Assembly (NCBI GenBank): GCA_013397845.1
Contig: VZTG01000491.1
Span: forward strand, 2,875,742-2,939,741
DNA length: 64,000 nt
Source: Melanocharis versteri
Taxonomy: Eukaryota; Chordata; Aves; Passeriformes; Melanocharitidae
Direction: 5' to 3'
Shown: piece after piece, positions 35,301 to 46,400 of the stretch
Position numbering within the stretch: position 1 is the first letter of the stretch
Layout of the letters: every line of letters begins with the position of its first letter
Program-made: the position numbers and the translations under genes
Notes under the pieces: model-generated
Database searches by the model: none
The model's input: the letters and a program-made list of their open reading frames with translations, nothing else
What the model was told of the DNA's origin: nothing

Positions 35301-37361
35301 TGCCTTAAAGGATTAAGACAGCATCAGCAACAGAGCTGCAGTTTTTGGTGCGATGGTAAATTCAGAAACACAGTTCCACGCTGATCACACAATACCTTTG
35401 AGAAGTCTTCCAAGAGCATCCTCTGACAGGCTCGCTCATATGGGTCTGAAGGCATCAGCCTTTTCCCTGGAAATGCTTCATCCAAATACTCACAGGTGAT
35501 TGGGGACTCACAGATCAGCTGGTCTTTGCTGGTCTCCAGAACAGGAAACAGCCCAGAGGGGTTCTTCTCAAAGTACCAGTCAGGTTTGTTCTTCAGATTG
35601 ATGTTGACTATTTCATGGCTATAAGAGCAAAAGAAACAAGACCCAGATAGGCTCAGTTCCGCTCCAGTCCACCCCATACCACGGTGAAACGCAGTCACCT
35701 CAACAGTTCAGTACTTGAGAGGCTCAACCCTCAAGCCCCTGTACTCCTCTGGTTTTTTTTTTTTTGAAGTTGTTTGCAGGACTAATCCTTTGACACAGAA
35801 CTACTGCCACATTTTGCTGGCGAAAGCATGCACTGACTTGCAATGAGTTGTTTGCAGACCATATGCACGTCTTTTACTAGTTTAACAAGCACCCAACTAT
35901 CAGGTTAAAAACAAAGATCAGAACTTATCACACTTGAGTTCGGGACAGTCTAAGAAGGAAGCAGTTGATTGCAAATGAGCTACACCCCAGTTAAGAAATG
36001 CACCTGAACCTTAACCCACCCTTACACCAAAGAGCAAATCAAGAGAGCATCCTACCTACTTCCCAACTTATGGCCTCACACAGAACAGGTGCTTCGGGTA
36101 AAGGCAAATATATATTGATTAAAAAAATACACGGGAAATATGTCTATATTAATAAACCATAAGTTGTTTGCTGTGTTATATGTGTGACCCTAGAAAATTC
36201 CTACTAAGCCCAAAGTTCTGCTAAACACAGCTGAGCATTCAAAACAACGGAGAAGTTACCAGAAGGCAACTATCACATCTAGGCAGCAATAAAACCCCTC
36301 AAAAATCACTATGCTACAACAAACCTCTTAGCTCCAAAGTCAGTCCAAAGACACTAAATAAAGACAGAATTAAACTGACACAGAAGTTTTATTGCATCTA
36401 CTCTTAAAAAAAAAAAGAAAAAACCAAAAACTAACCCAGCTCTCAACTTACTATCAAGAGACCTGTTACCATTCCCTATTCCAACATGAACTCCCAGCCC
36501 TGCATTGGTTAGCAAACTGCTGGCAGGCCTTGGACTTGGTAAAATCAGAAAAAGATGGAAAAAACTGTTACTTTTAATTTCTAAACTGAGGGAGACATTA
36601 GACCCCATTTAAGAATGCTGAAATGACATGGCTATCTTGAAAAAGAAACAAACACAAGCACTGCATTTCATTAACTTACTATAGCACAAGAACAAGACAA
36701 AGTTACAGGAACATGGTACATTTCCTCTTTTAAAAAGGTCATTCACTCACTGTTGTGTTTTGCTGGGCAGTGATACAACAGAAACACCGAATACTCGTAG
36801 CTTCCAAAATTTTCAGGCCACTCACATCAATAACAAACAAAAATGTATGTTATGTCTCTACTCACATTTACTCAGGACGAGCTATCACAGGCAAGAACTA
36901 CAAAAGAAAATCAGCTTGGGGTTTTCACTTTGGGCCTTTATGCAGCTGATTTAATACACAGCCTACTCACTCGAGCTTTAGAGCAAAACCACTCACAGAA
37001 GGCTCTTCTCAATCAGTTCGTTCAGGGATGTTTAATTCAGGAAAGGAAGGAGGCCTGTCCCGCCGCCTGCTCCGTGCGGGGAGCGGGGAGGTGCGGCGGG
37101 GCCGCGCAGAGCTCACCTGATGCCCCTGGCGCGGAGAACCAGGCGCGCCCGCTGCGCGTAGGGGCAGAAGCGCATGCTGTAGAGCCGGACCAGCCCCGCG
37201 GGCACGGGGCCCGGCGCCGAGCTGCCTGCGGGGAGAGGAGAGCAGAGGAGAGGGGCTGGCACCGCCGGCACGCACCCGCCCGCCCTGCCCGCGCCGGCCC
37301 CGGCTGTGCCGGCCCCGCGGCGCTTACCCTTGCCCAGGCTGCGGGAGCGATCGCCCGACAT
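32183..37361 (-). CDS. GSTO1: Glutathione S-transferase omega-1, complete, 6 exons, 242 aa
   Basis: Cytosolic omega-class GST. The class carries out glutathione-dependent thiol transfer, dehydroascorbate reduction and methylarsonate reduction. Coding exons in transcript order (complement): 37328-37361, 37117-37225, 35396-35618, 34324-34425, 32602-32708, 32183-32336. They sum to 729 bases including TGA, with every junction in phase and GT-AG. The start context gives MSGDRSRSLGKG. The omega-class active site Cys is residue 32 in RFCPYAQ, the same number as in human. The glutathione-binding Glu85-Ser86 lies in the ESPITCEYLDE segment. The helical C-terminal domain includes YMIWPWFERLEAF, and the protein ends NSPEACDYGL, exactly as in mammalian GSTO1. 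Human length is 241 aa. The gene starts in a CpG island and is divergent from CFAP43. It is the only omega GST in the window. Confidence 0.97.
32602..32708 (-). CDS. GSTO1: GSTO1 coding exon 5
   Basis: 107 bases, residues 157-192, containing FYGGDSISMVDYMIWPWFER, the most conserved helical segment of omega GSTs. Acceptor cttcacag, donor gtgagt, phase 2 at the end. Confidence 0.95.
32709..34323 (-). other. GSTO1: GSTO1 intron 4
   Basis: Intron between coding exons 4 and 5. No repeat or further exon seen. Confidence 0.85.
34324..34425 (-). CDS. GSTO1: GSTO1 coding exon 4
   Basis: 102 bases, residues 123-156, start of the helical domain, ending FGKLEE just before donor gtgaga. Acceptor ttgtgtag. 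Confidence 0.93.
34426..35395 (-). other. GSTO1: GSTO1 intron 3
   Basis: Intron between coding exons 3 and 4. No other feature seen. Confidence 0.85.
35396..35618 (-). CDS. GSTO1: GSTO1 coding exon 3
   Basis: 223 bases, residues 48-122, completing the thioredoxin-like N-terminal domain including the ESPITCEYLDE glutathione-binding segment. Acceptor tcttatag, donor gtattg. The split codon reads Ser48, where human has Arg. Confidence 0.95.
35619..37116 (-). other. GSTO1: GSTO1 intron 2
   Basis: Intron between coding exons 2 and 3, with short homopolymer runs near 35.75 and 36.41 kb. Its upstream end enters the CpG island. Confidence 0.85.
37117..37225 (-). CDS. GSTO1: GSTO1 coding exon 2
   Basis: 109 bases, residues 12-48, carrying the catalytic Cys32 (RFCPYAQ). 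Acceptor ccccgcag, donor gtgagc, phase 2 at the end. Confidence 0.94.
37328..37361 (-). CDS. GSTO1: GSTO1 coding exon 1
   Basis: 34 coding bases: ATG at 37361 through AAGG, then donor gtaagcg. Residues 1-12, phase 1. It lies inside a CpG island. Confidence 0.93.
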
Positions 37362-37560
37362 TGCTGCACGGTGTAGTACAGCAAGACTCCGACCTGTGAG
37401 TGCCCCAGCACCGCCCGCCGGGGGGACGGTATGCGGCCCCGCCTCTCTCCCTGCCTCCCTTCCCTCCCACCTCCCTCTCGGCCCGGGCAGCGCTGCTGCC
37501 TCGCCCGGTGGGCTCTCTGTGAGCTGACCGCCCTCCTCTCCCAGCTGGGGCAGGCACTGC

Positions 37561-39765
37561 CCAGCTGCTCTCTCTCTTTCTTTACAAATAACAGCACAAC
37601 CACCGCTGGCACTGCCGTGGAAATAGGACACCCACGGCCGAACTCCACCCCCGGCCCCGCTGGATTTATAAGCAGTGCCTGCAGCAGCTGCGGAGGCACC
37701 AGGTTCCCCTCAGTGCCTTCTCCTGCATCACCTACCACCCTCCAAAACCCAATCCAACCCACCTTGAGGTAACAAGAAGGGTTTCTCTCTCCTGCAGCTG
37801 TTCTGCTTCATAATAAAAACCCCGAGAGGAGACAACAACCCAACAGACAAGAGGGCACAGCAAAAGTTAAATCTCACTTCGTTACTACCTTGCAGTCATA
37901 GAGGGATTCATGCTTGCTTCTGCAAACAGGATCTTTGTGGGACCATCAGTGCACGCATAGAGCAAAAGAAAGAACCAAAGCACAGACTGAAGTCTTCTCC
38001 ATCCTTTTGCTCCCTCTTCACTTGAGATTAGGCCACCAGGGCCTTCCTTGTACCAGCTTTCCTTGGAGTATAATAATGGAAACGGAGCTGCTTTCCTCTT
38101 AATGAGTTTCACACATTCACACAGTGTCCAAGTTGTTCTCTGACCACAGATGTAAAGTGATTCCCTTCCTGTGGCTCCACACACCAGTCTTCAGGCTGGA
38201 GCTGTACATTAATAGGAAACGGCACATTTGTAGGGACCAGTGGGCTGGCACAGCTCTTGCCAAAGGGAGGGAAAATCCTGGCCCTCCTGGCAATGCACAC
38301 TCCTCTCTCAAACCCCCAAGGCTAACAGAGCGTTCTCCAGTCTTATCAGTGGATCCATGCTTGCACAGGGGCAAGCTCTACCTGTTGATGACTTTTGGTT
38401 TGCTTTTGTCACCAGAGTTGGGCCTCAGACACCAGATCACAAAGACCAATATTTTCTGTGGTGATCTCACCTGCAGATAAACACCAAGATGGTGACTAGT
38501 AACGTAACCATGACCTCGACACCATTATTCATTGCAATGGAGGAACATGATTTTTGTTGAGTCACTGCTGCCTGATTATGTATATATTAAGCAGTTCAGC
38601 ACAGAAAGGGAGTGGTAATTTGTTGCACAAGTCTGCCATGCCCTAAGCAAACAGAGCCTATACATAAAGTGGCCTTTGCCAACAAAATAATTTCTCCTAC
38701 CATAAAAAAAAAAAACCAACTGTGTTAGAGGACATAGTCCTCATTCCTCTAAGTACCTATCCTTAGGAAAGATTGAGCAAAATTTTGGGTGATAAAAATA
38801 GAGAAAATTAATTTGAAATTTCTTATAGCGATTACGAAACATACAGGCAATCTTCTAACTCGCAGCCTGGGGACAGGCATGTAGGAACTCAAATCAGCAT
38901 CACAAGACCCACATGCTACAATAGGCCCTCAGAAGTACCAAAAAAAATAAACCCACTTCCTCATTCCTTCCTGGTGTTGCCTGGCATGCAGAGCGCCTGT
39001 GGAGACAAGAGGTAAGGAACAGGCTTGTCCTGCTGCCTCTCGACAGGAATGCCACTCTCCATCGTTGCTCTCTAGCACACCAGAATTGCAAAACTGCACA
39101 CTGCCACTGTTCAGGGATGTAACAGCAAGCTAACACAAGCAACACACAATAAATAACAATCCTTCCTTTAGGAAAGGAAATCTGTTCTTTAAATACTTGG
39201 AGATTCTTACTGTTTTACCAGGCTAAAAGCTTCAAGTACACAGGGAAAGGCTGCAGCTGTACTTTCTCTTCTTAGACGGGGAAAACTTCTCAGCTTACTC
39301 TGAACCTTCAGGAGCTTTATCATACAAAATCCAAGAAGAACTTTTGTACATTATAGAATCATCAAGGTTGGAAGAGACATTCAAGATCACCAAGTCCAAC
39401 CGTCACCCCCAAACCACATCACCCAGCACCAGATCCAGACCCCTCCTGAACACCTTTAGGGATGGTGACTCCAGAGAGATACATGAGGCAATAGGAAATA
39501 GGAGCAGCTGTCCTGCTAAGAGACGGGCAGGTGGCACTAGGCTAGCTGCAAGGGCATGGAGGGTGACCAAGAGACAGAACACACAGTCTCTCTCCCAAGG
39601 CTGATGCACTCCTACACTTGATTCAGCACCTGCTCCCTAGACTCAGCAGCAGTGATTACCCAGGTTAAAGGGCCATAGATATCAATGACTATGAAGCAGA
39701 ATTACCCCATCTTATCAACAATAAGCGCTCCTACTACACCCCTCACGTTCCCTACTGCTCCCCAT
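37561..39765. other. Interval between the divergent GSTO1 and CFAP43 promoters
   Basis: About 2.2 kb between two CpG islands. It contains a CR1 fragment near 39.4 kb and no recognisable exon. Confidence 0.6.
39352..39480 (-). mobile_element. CR1 LINE 3' fragment, minus strand
   Basis: The plus strand shows the reverse complement of a CR1 tail: 'tatagaatcatcaaggttgg', 'aagatcaccaagtccaacc' and 'cctcctgaacacctttaggg'. About 130 bp, 5'-truncated, 0.44 kb upstream of the CFAP43 ATG. Confidence 0.85.
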
Positions 39766-39888
39766 GAGGACGAACACGCCCCCTCCTGGGCCTTTAAATA
39801 CCGGCCCGTGCTCATTGATTGGCTGGCGCAGGGGCGCGGGCCAATCAGCTGCGTGCTCCGAGCGCGGCCAATGGCGGGTGCCGTTGCT

Positions 39889-39898
39889 GTTGCCAAGG
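39889..39898 (+). promoter_or_regulatory. CFAP43: RFX X-box half-site-like motif
   Basis: GTTGCCAAGG, preceded by a second GTTGC, lies about 23 bases upstream of the CFAP43 ATG. GTTGCC is the conserved half of the RFX-factor X-box that controls many ciliary genes. The second half-site is poor, so this is suggestive only. Confidence 0.35.
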
Positions 39899-39920
39899 AG
39901 GCCCCGCGGCGGCGGCGGCG

Positions 39921-39961
39921 ATGGCGGCGGGGCCGGGCGCGGAGGCCGCGCTGGAAGTGAG
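39921..39961 (+). CDS. CFAP43: CFAP43 exon 1 (coding part)
   Basis: 41 bases from ATG, encoding MAAGPGAEAALEV plus two bases. The donor gtgggg leaves AG, which with the T of exon 2 makes Ser14 before the conserved WVQGF. An upstream ATG at 39871 is out of frame. The start is inferred from phase and position in the CpG island. Confidence 0.75.
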
Positions 39962-40368
39962 GTGGGGGCGGCGGCACAGCCCCCACATGCTCCTGAGCCC
40001 GGGCGGGGTGCGCGGTGTCCTGCGCCGTGCTCACCCCGCGGCGGCTCCGTGAATAGGGCGGTCAGGCAGGGAGAGGAAGGGAGGCTGCGCTGTCGGGGTC
40101 TGTCAGGACAGCGCGGGGGGAGAGAGAAAGAAGCACTTCAGGGGCACAGATCACAGGATCACGGAATCGGTCGGGTTCAAGGGACAACAGTGGGTCATCT
40201 GGTGCAACCTCCCTGCTCAGGCAGGGTCATCCCAGAGCGTGGTGCATGGGATTGCGTCCAGACGGTTCTGGAAGAGCTCCAGTGAGGGAGGCTCCATAGC
40301 CTGTCTGGGAAACCTGTTCCAGTGTGTGGTCGCTCGCACAGTAAAGAAGTTTTATATCTATCTGTCTG

Positions 40369-40401
<33 letters not shown>

Positions 40402-43400
40402 TATACATAACAGCCTGAACTCTGGTCTCCTTAGGTCTTTACTGGTTGTATAAGAATGATAAATTGCACTGTCATCTCATTAATTTTTCCCTGCGTACAA
40501 GTTTTCTAGATTTCATTTTACCTCCAAAAACAGAAGTTAGGAATATGTCGTTTCCACTGTTTCAGACCTAGTGTTGGAGAAAAGCACAGAGCTAGTCCTG
40601 TAAGCGTGTTCGGAGAGCTCCCATGTGCCACGGCACCCCATACAACCGGTTCTTGTATGAAGGCAGGCCCAGAAAAACATTATCAGCTGAAATGTCTCCT
40701 CTGTTGCCGTGGCTTTCAGTTCATCTCCACGAGCTCATTGTCAGCTCTCCCACTTCTCTCTGGCTCCACTTGACTCCTCTCCTACATAGCAAAAGAAGCC
40801 AAGAGCAGAAACTCTTTAGAAAAGATAACGCAAAGTTATTGCTGGACATAAATTTAGCTCAAGACCAGTAATTTCAAAACGTTCCTAAGTATGAGAGTGC
40901 TGAGGCTGTAGTACCATCATCTGCTAAGAGTAGAAAGGATCAGCAGCTGAGCTGATTTTATGAGTGTCTTATGTTTGTGAAAGGATCGTAAAAATGCCTC
41001 TGGTCATTGCAGAGAACAAAGGTCTCTTACAGTCAAATTCTCTGACTTGGAAAAAGAGCAGAGATGGGATGTTTCTGAATGATAATTCAAAGAGAAGATG
41101 CTAACAGCAGTGTTGTACACAGAGGATGTTTGTCACACTGCTGGAACTTTCCTGCCATGATACCAGCAGGCTAAACTGACATCCTCACTTAGTGGTAAAT
41201 GCAGATCCCTTTGGTAAGACGAACCTGATGTTTGTCCACACGGTTTTTGAAAAGTAAAAACATCTGCAAGCAGTTATGAATTTGTTGACATGTTGTAAGT
41301 TCATAAGCAGATTCCTCTTTTGTGTAACAACACATCCTGTCTACATTCCCGAGTTTTACCATGTTAAAGTACTGGAGTCTTTAAAGCAGAACAGACCTCC
41401 TGGTTTGGCTCATATAAACAGTGTTTTATTTTATGTATATGAGATGAACTATGAAAGTGCAAAAAGGTTAAGCAAACACAATTGGGTCCCAAGTATGGAT
41501 TGTACCCGTGTAATTCTTTCAAATAAAGTTATACCCTTTGCTGGGATATGTGAGTATGAAACCAGAGCCTGTGAACTTGGCTGACTTTATTTTTAGTGAA
41601 AACTGAAAGAAAGAAAAGCATCTCTCCATGTTCTTGTGCCAGTCCTTTGTGCTCCATCAGGGTAAGATTGACCATATGTTTTTGGAAACGCTGAACTGGT
41701 GACTCATAATACCAGATCTCAGTTATTGAGGTTTTGCAACATTGGTATGAGGATGAGTCTAACAAATACCAATCATCAGTTCAGTGTAACTTAGGCTTCA
41801 ACATTCCCTTTTGCCCAGTATTTTGAGAAATGTGTGTCTTTGATTAATATTTTAACATTCGGTTGCTCTATTTTCAGTTGGGTTCAGGGATTCTCAAACA
41901 AGAACTTGGGCTTTGTCAACAATCAAACTGTCTGCTACCCTTGTGGTAATTACATTCTCTTCCTGGACATCAAAACAAAGAAGACAAGAGCAGTGCAGTG
42001 TCAGACTGGCCAGGTGGGAGCCTTTGCAGTAAATTCCAACAGTCAGGTGGTGGCCTTTTCCGACCGGAAGCTGAATCCCATCATATACATCTACACTTTC
42101 CCAGAACTGAGTAAAGTGACAGAATTAAAAGGTAGTGATGTGGTAACCCTCATCATCATCATTTCATTAAAACAGTACTTTAATCATCAGTTTCTGAAGT
42201 TGTTTTGTTGTTTTGTTTTGGTTTTTTAATACGACTTGAAAAACAGTGTGACAGGGAACTGTCTCATGATGAGATTCATGGGAAGCAGTGGAAGGAATTT
42301 TCCACTGCACAACTTTTACTTAGGTTCAGTCCAGGGAGGAATATGACCATACATAATGAAGCTAATTTAAAAGGAAAAGAAAAGGAGTTAAATGGAATTA
42401 ATTTTAGGAGAATGTATTCAGAATAAGCAACAAAATAATACTGCAGTAGACTCCCAAGCAGACTGCTGAAAGCCGGATGTGAAATCCAGAATGTGAGAGG
42501 GATGAGGGTTCTTGCAGTTAAACTTTGAAATCCAGGATCTAATGTATGTTTTTGCCTGCTACATGTAATTTGTCTTCTTAGTTTAGTTGCTTACCTTATT
42601 CATGTTTCAGTTCCCTTGCCATTTAAATAAGGATCATGTACTTGCTTTTTTCATGTATATGAATAAAATTATGACTGCAAAGGATTTCATGGGACTTGGG
42701 GAAAAGTACTTTACAATTTCAAGGTATTATTGGAAAGAAAATGAAAGAAATTCCAAGCAGTGATACATAGGGAACATTTTTATGATCAAATCAAAAGAAT
42801 AGTCTGCATTGAAGCAAAGAAATCAAGGGCCTGAAGAATATTTATAGAGTTAAACTGGATATAAAGGAAGTGAGGAGAGTATCTGTGGTACTATAAAATA
42901 AAGTCTGTGACAGTCAAAGACCATGTTCTTTATTTTTACATTTCAGGTGATGCTCAGCTGGACTACACCTTACTCGCATTTAGTTACACAGGCCCATACC
43001 TGGCCAGTTACTCTTCGATCCCAGAGTTTGTTCTTGCAGTATGGTAAGAGTGAAAAAAAAAATCTCTAATACCATTTGTATATAATTCATATTTTTGAGT
43101 GACTACTGTTTTAGCATAGATTAAATTAGCAAATGTGGAACACATACTCGTTGCCCTCATCTTTTCTTTTTTTTCCTGACTGATCCTTGTCTGCAAACTT
43201 TCTGTAACAAAATTGCTGTTTATTTTCTAATATTAGTAGACACTAGTCAAAATGGCTGTTAGCTGTAGCAAAGTTATCTTCTACCTTCTTCCAAATTTTG
43301 TTTTTTGGAGTACTTCCAGAGCCTTCAGCATCAGTTAATTATCTGTTCACTGTTGGAAGTTGAGCACCATGCTGTTTGTGGAAGAAAGTTGCCTGCTGAA

Positions 43401-46400
43401 AAGAGGAAAAGGGTTCTTAAGCCGATTTGCACTGATTTGTCCCCCTGGACTGTTCAGTGGTCCTCTTAATTACTTTTTGCTTGATCTTAGTTCTGGCTTA
43501 TAATTTTGCTCAGTGATTACACTGACTTGGATCACTGGGTTAGATCATAATTTTCTGCTCATTGATGTGAAATATTATATAATGCAGTGCAGATACAGAA
43601 AGGTAGAATATGTAATATTTTAATTGTACTGTAAAATACAATCCTGCTCTTGCCTCCATTGCCAGCAAGCTCCCATTGAGTGTGGAGTCTGAGCACTTCA
43701 AAATAAATGGGGAGGGTGGAGTAGGATAAAGGAAAGCCAGGACATGTAGGGAATAGTCGGTATAGTCTCAGTTTACAGATGATCTTTTCTCATACAGTTA
43801 TAAGTGAAGATGCAGAAACTCCTGGAATTTCAGAATTTTAGTAATGATAGGAGATACTATTACAGATGCCTCTTGTTTATCCCTTCTGAAGAAGAGTAAT
43901 GTTTACTGTGAACTCTGATCATACACAGTAGTTCAAGAAGGATGTCTGTGTATATCAAACTGGAAACCGACAAAGCCTCAGTGGCCTGACAGCTGACACA
44001 CTTGTCACTTACAGCAGAAGTAACACACATGGTCCAATGTGTTCATTGTGTGCTCTTAAACAAAAATGCACCATCCTGAAAGACTTCTCTAGATTATTCT
44101 TAAAACCAGAAATACCTAGAAATGTTTCAGTGCTTTAAAGTAGTAGTAATTTCCAAGGCGAAACAATTTTAACCAGTTTGAATCAGCATGTTACAACTAT
44201 CAGCAGCTAATTGTCATAAAAACCATCCTAAGTGACTAAGAATTTAGTAAAAAAATACAATTACATTAGAATATTAAGCTTTGAATGTGTAATAATTTGA
44301 ATAGAGGTGTGTGAATTTACTGTGAAATCAGGACCTTCTTTTTTGTGATTGGATTATATTGTGCATTCATTGAAGATATGTGTGCGTATAGATGACAGAA
44401 ATCTCAGTGTTGAGCACTAGATGTCATGACTATATGACAATTGCACAGCCCCAGTACTTAAAGCAGCTAGTTTGGAATCAGAGGTATAAGAGATGTTTTG
44501 AAAGATGTCAGTCTCAAAATATACAGAGCTCATGGATAACTAAAAGCTGCCTTTCATCTGAGATATTTTATCCCTAATATTTATTCTTTTCAGTTCAAAG
44601 GGGAATCTTAATGTCAGATTCCTTTTCAGATACATGTTTCACCATAGTTTCAGATCTTAGTAAATTATCTACTGTGAAACCCTGTTGGCGTTATCTGGTA
44701 GGTATGAGACAAGAACATGCTGACAGATCTTTAGAAAGCAAGACACACTGATATCTTTAAAAGTCAGAATTGCAGGTTATAGCTTCCTGTAATTTTAATG
44801 AGGGCTACTGCATATGTGTGAATAATTCCCGTTTTTTGCATACGCTATAAATGTTAACCATTGTTTGCTTCATGATCATTTCTGTGAGTGAATTGATTTC
44901 AGACAGACTAAGGGATTATATTGAATCCATTTACAGCAGTGTATGCATTTTAGATTTTTCCTCTCAGCAATAATGACAAATACTATAGCTATAAATGTTA
45001 TTTAGATTAACAGTCAGATAGATTGTCCCATAAATTAAGAAACATTTTTAACCATTTTCTTCAAATGATGTTAATCAGCTCTTGGATAGCACCTAAAAAT
45101 GCAAATACCATCAAATATTAATGTCAATATTGAAAAATATGCAAATTAGATGAGCATAAAATAGGTTATACTGGACAAAAGAAAAGTCAGCAGAACACAG
45201 ATTCCCAGGCTTCTGTCAGCTCTACATAACAGCCCCACACAAACTCTGCCCTGGTTTGTGCCCAAGTTAGTTAATGCAGCCATAGCTTGTATGTCTGCAC
45301 TCACAACACAATTACTGTATTACCTAGGTAATCAATCTGTAGAGAATCATAGGCTCGCTGTGGTTTGTTTCCTCATTATCACACCTTCCAGCTGCAAGCA
45401 TTACAGTCATTATGTTATAGATTGGAAAAGCGAGGCTGGGGTGCTGAAGAGTTAATTGTTTGGGCCCATTCGAGTAGTCACTGATGGAGCCAATGAAAAA
45501 AAATCCATTTCTCGTGCCCACTGGTCTTTTCACAAAAGGGAGCGCATGATAATGTTTCTAAAATGTCAGTTATTCAATAATTTTCTAGCAGTAATAATTG
45601 TATGTGTGTCTAATTAACCACATCCTTTTCATTCTCAAGAGGACCTAACTTGTCTGACAGCAGAAATTTTTTGTCAGTGACAAAGTATTTGTTTTCCAAA
45701 CTAGATCTTGAACATCAGTCATAATCACATCCAGACCTTTGGCTTCAATGTTTTTTACCTGTTTAATGGATTTGATTTTCTTTTATTCTCCTTAATGAAG
45801 GAACTGGCAAGAAAATATCCTCCTGTGCAGTGAGTCTCAGCCAGGGCTAACAGGAACCTCTCTGAGTTTTAACCCTATGAATTGGCAGCAGCTGTGTTTT
45901 GTTGCTGAGAGCTCCGTTACCATCTGGCGCGTTGAAGGGAGCAAGAACGAACATCATCTTTCACGACAGTGAGTAGAACACCCATCGGACTAAGAGCAAA
46001 ATCTACAAGTATATTTTAATAACAAAGACTAGCAACACACATCTATTTACAAAGGATTTAGTCCCACTTAGTTTACCTAGCAGTTGCAGTCAGTAATTGC
46101 TAAATCCCAACCACTATAAATCTGTCTAGTCAATCAAGTGAATGAAATATATGATTTCATTTCTTAGTACTCACATGACCAGATTAGGCACACCGTGAAG
46201 CTAATACTAATCAGCTGCTTTGGCAGCCTCGATCAAAAGCTGTGTGACTGAATTAAGGTAGTGCCTGGACTGCTTTTCTGTAAATGGCTATGTTGAGTAT
46301 TGCATTTATAGCTATGAAACCATCAAATCGTTCCTAGTAAGCGTAATTAAACAATACCTTGTTGTAATCACAAATTGTACCAAAAGCAGTATCAGTTTTC

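Larger units (their letters stand above)
37040..37560 (-). promoter_or_regulatory. GSTO1: CpG island over GSTO1 promoter, exon 1 and exon 2
   Basis: A sharply bounded GC- and CpG-rich block covers the first two GSTO1 coding exons and about 200 bases upstream of the ATG. No TATA box was seen. A CpG-island promoter suits a broadly expressed housekeeping-type detoxification gene. Confidence 0.75.
39766..40060 (+). promoter_or_regulatory. CFAP43: CFAP43 promoter: CpG island with three CCAAT boxes
   Basis: A CpG-rich block surrounds exon 1. Upstream of the ATG are three CCAAT-type boxes within 55 bases (inverted ATTGG at 39818-39822, CCAAT at 39841-39845 and 39868-39872), and an AT-rich tttaaata at 39793-39800. 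Clustered CCAAT boxes suggest NF-Y. The functional reading is inference. Confidence 0.6.
39962..41877 (+). other. CFAP43: CFAP43 intron 1
   Basis: Intron starting in the CpG island. It carries a minus-strand CR1 interrupted by an ATCT microsatellite; otherwise no feature seen. Confidence 0.8.

Noticed and set aside
37037..37762. 241-codon minus-strand open frame over the GSTO1 CpG island
   Set aside because: High GC removes stops by chance. The genuine frame is given by the two small GSTO1 exons with good splice sites and family match.
39764..40285. 173-codon plus-strand frame over the CFAP43 promoter
   Set aside because: Arg/Gly-rich CpG-island translation running into a CR1 fragment. It does not match CFAP43 or any known protein.
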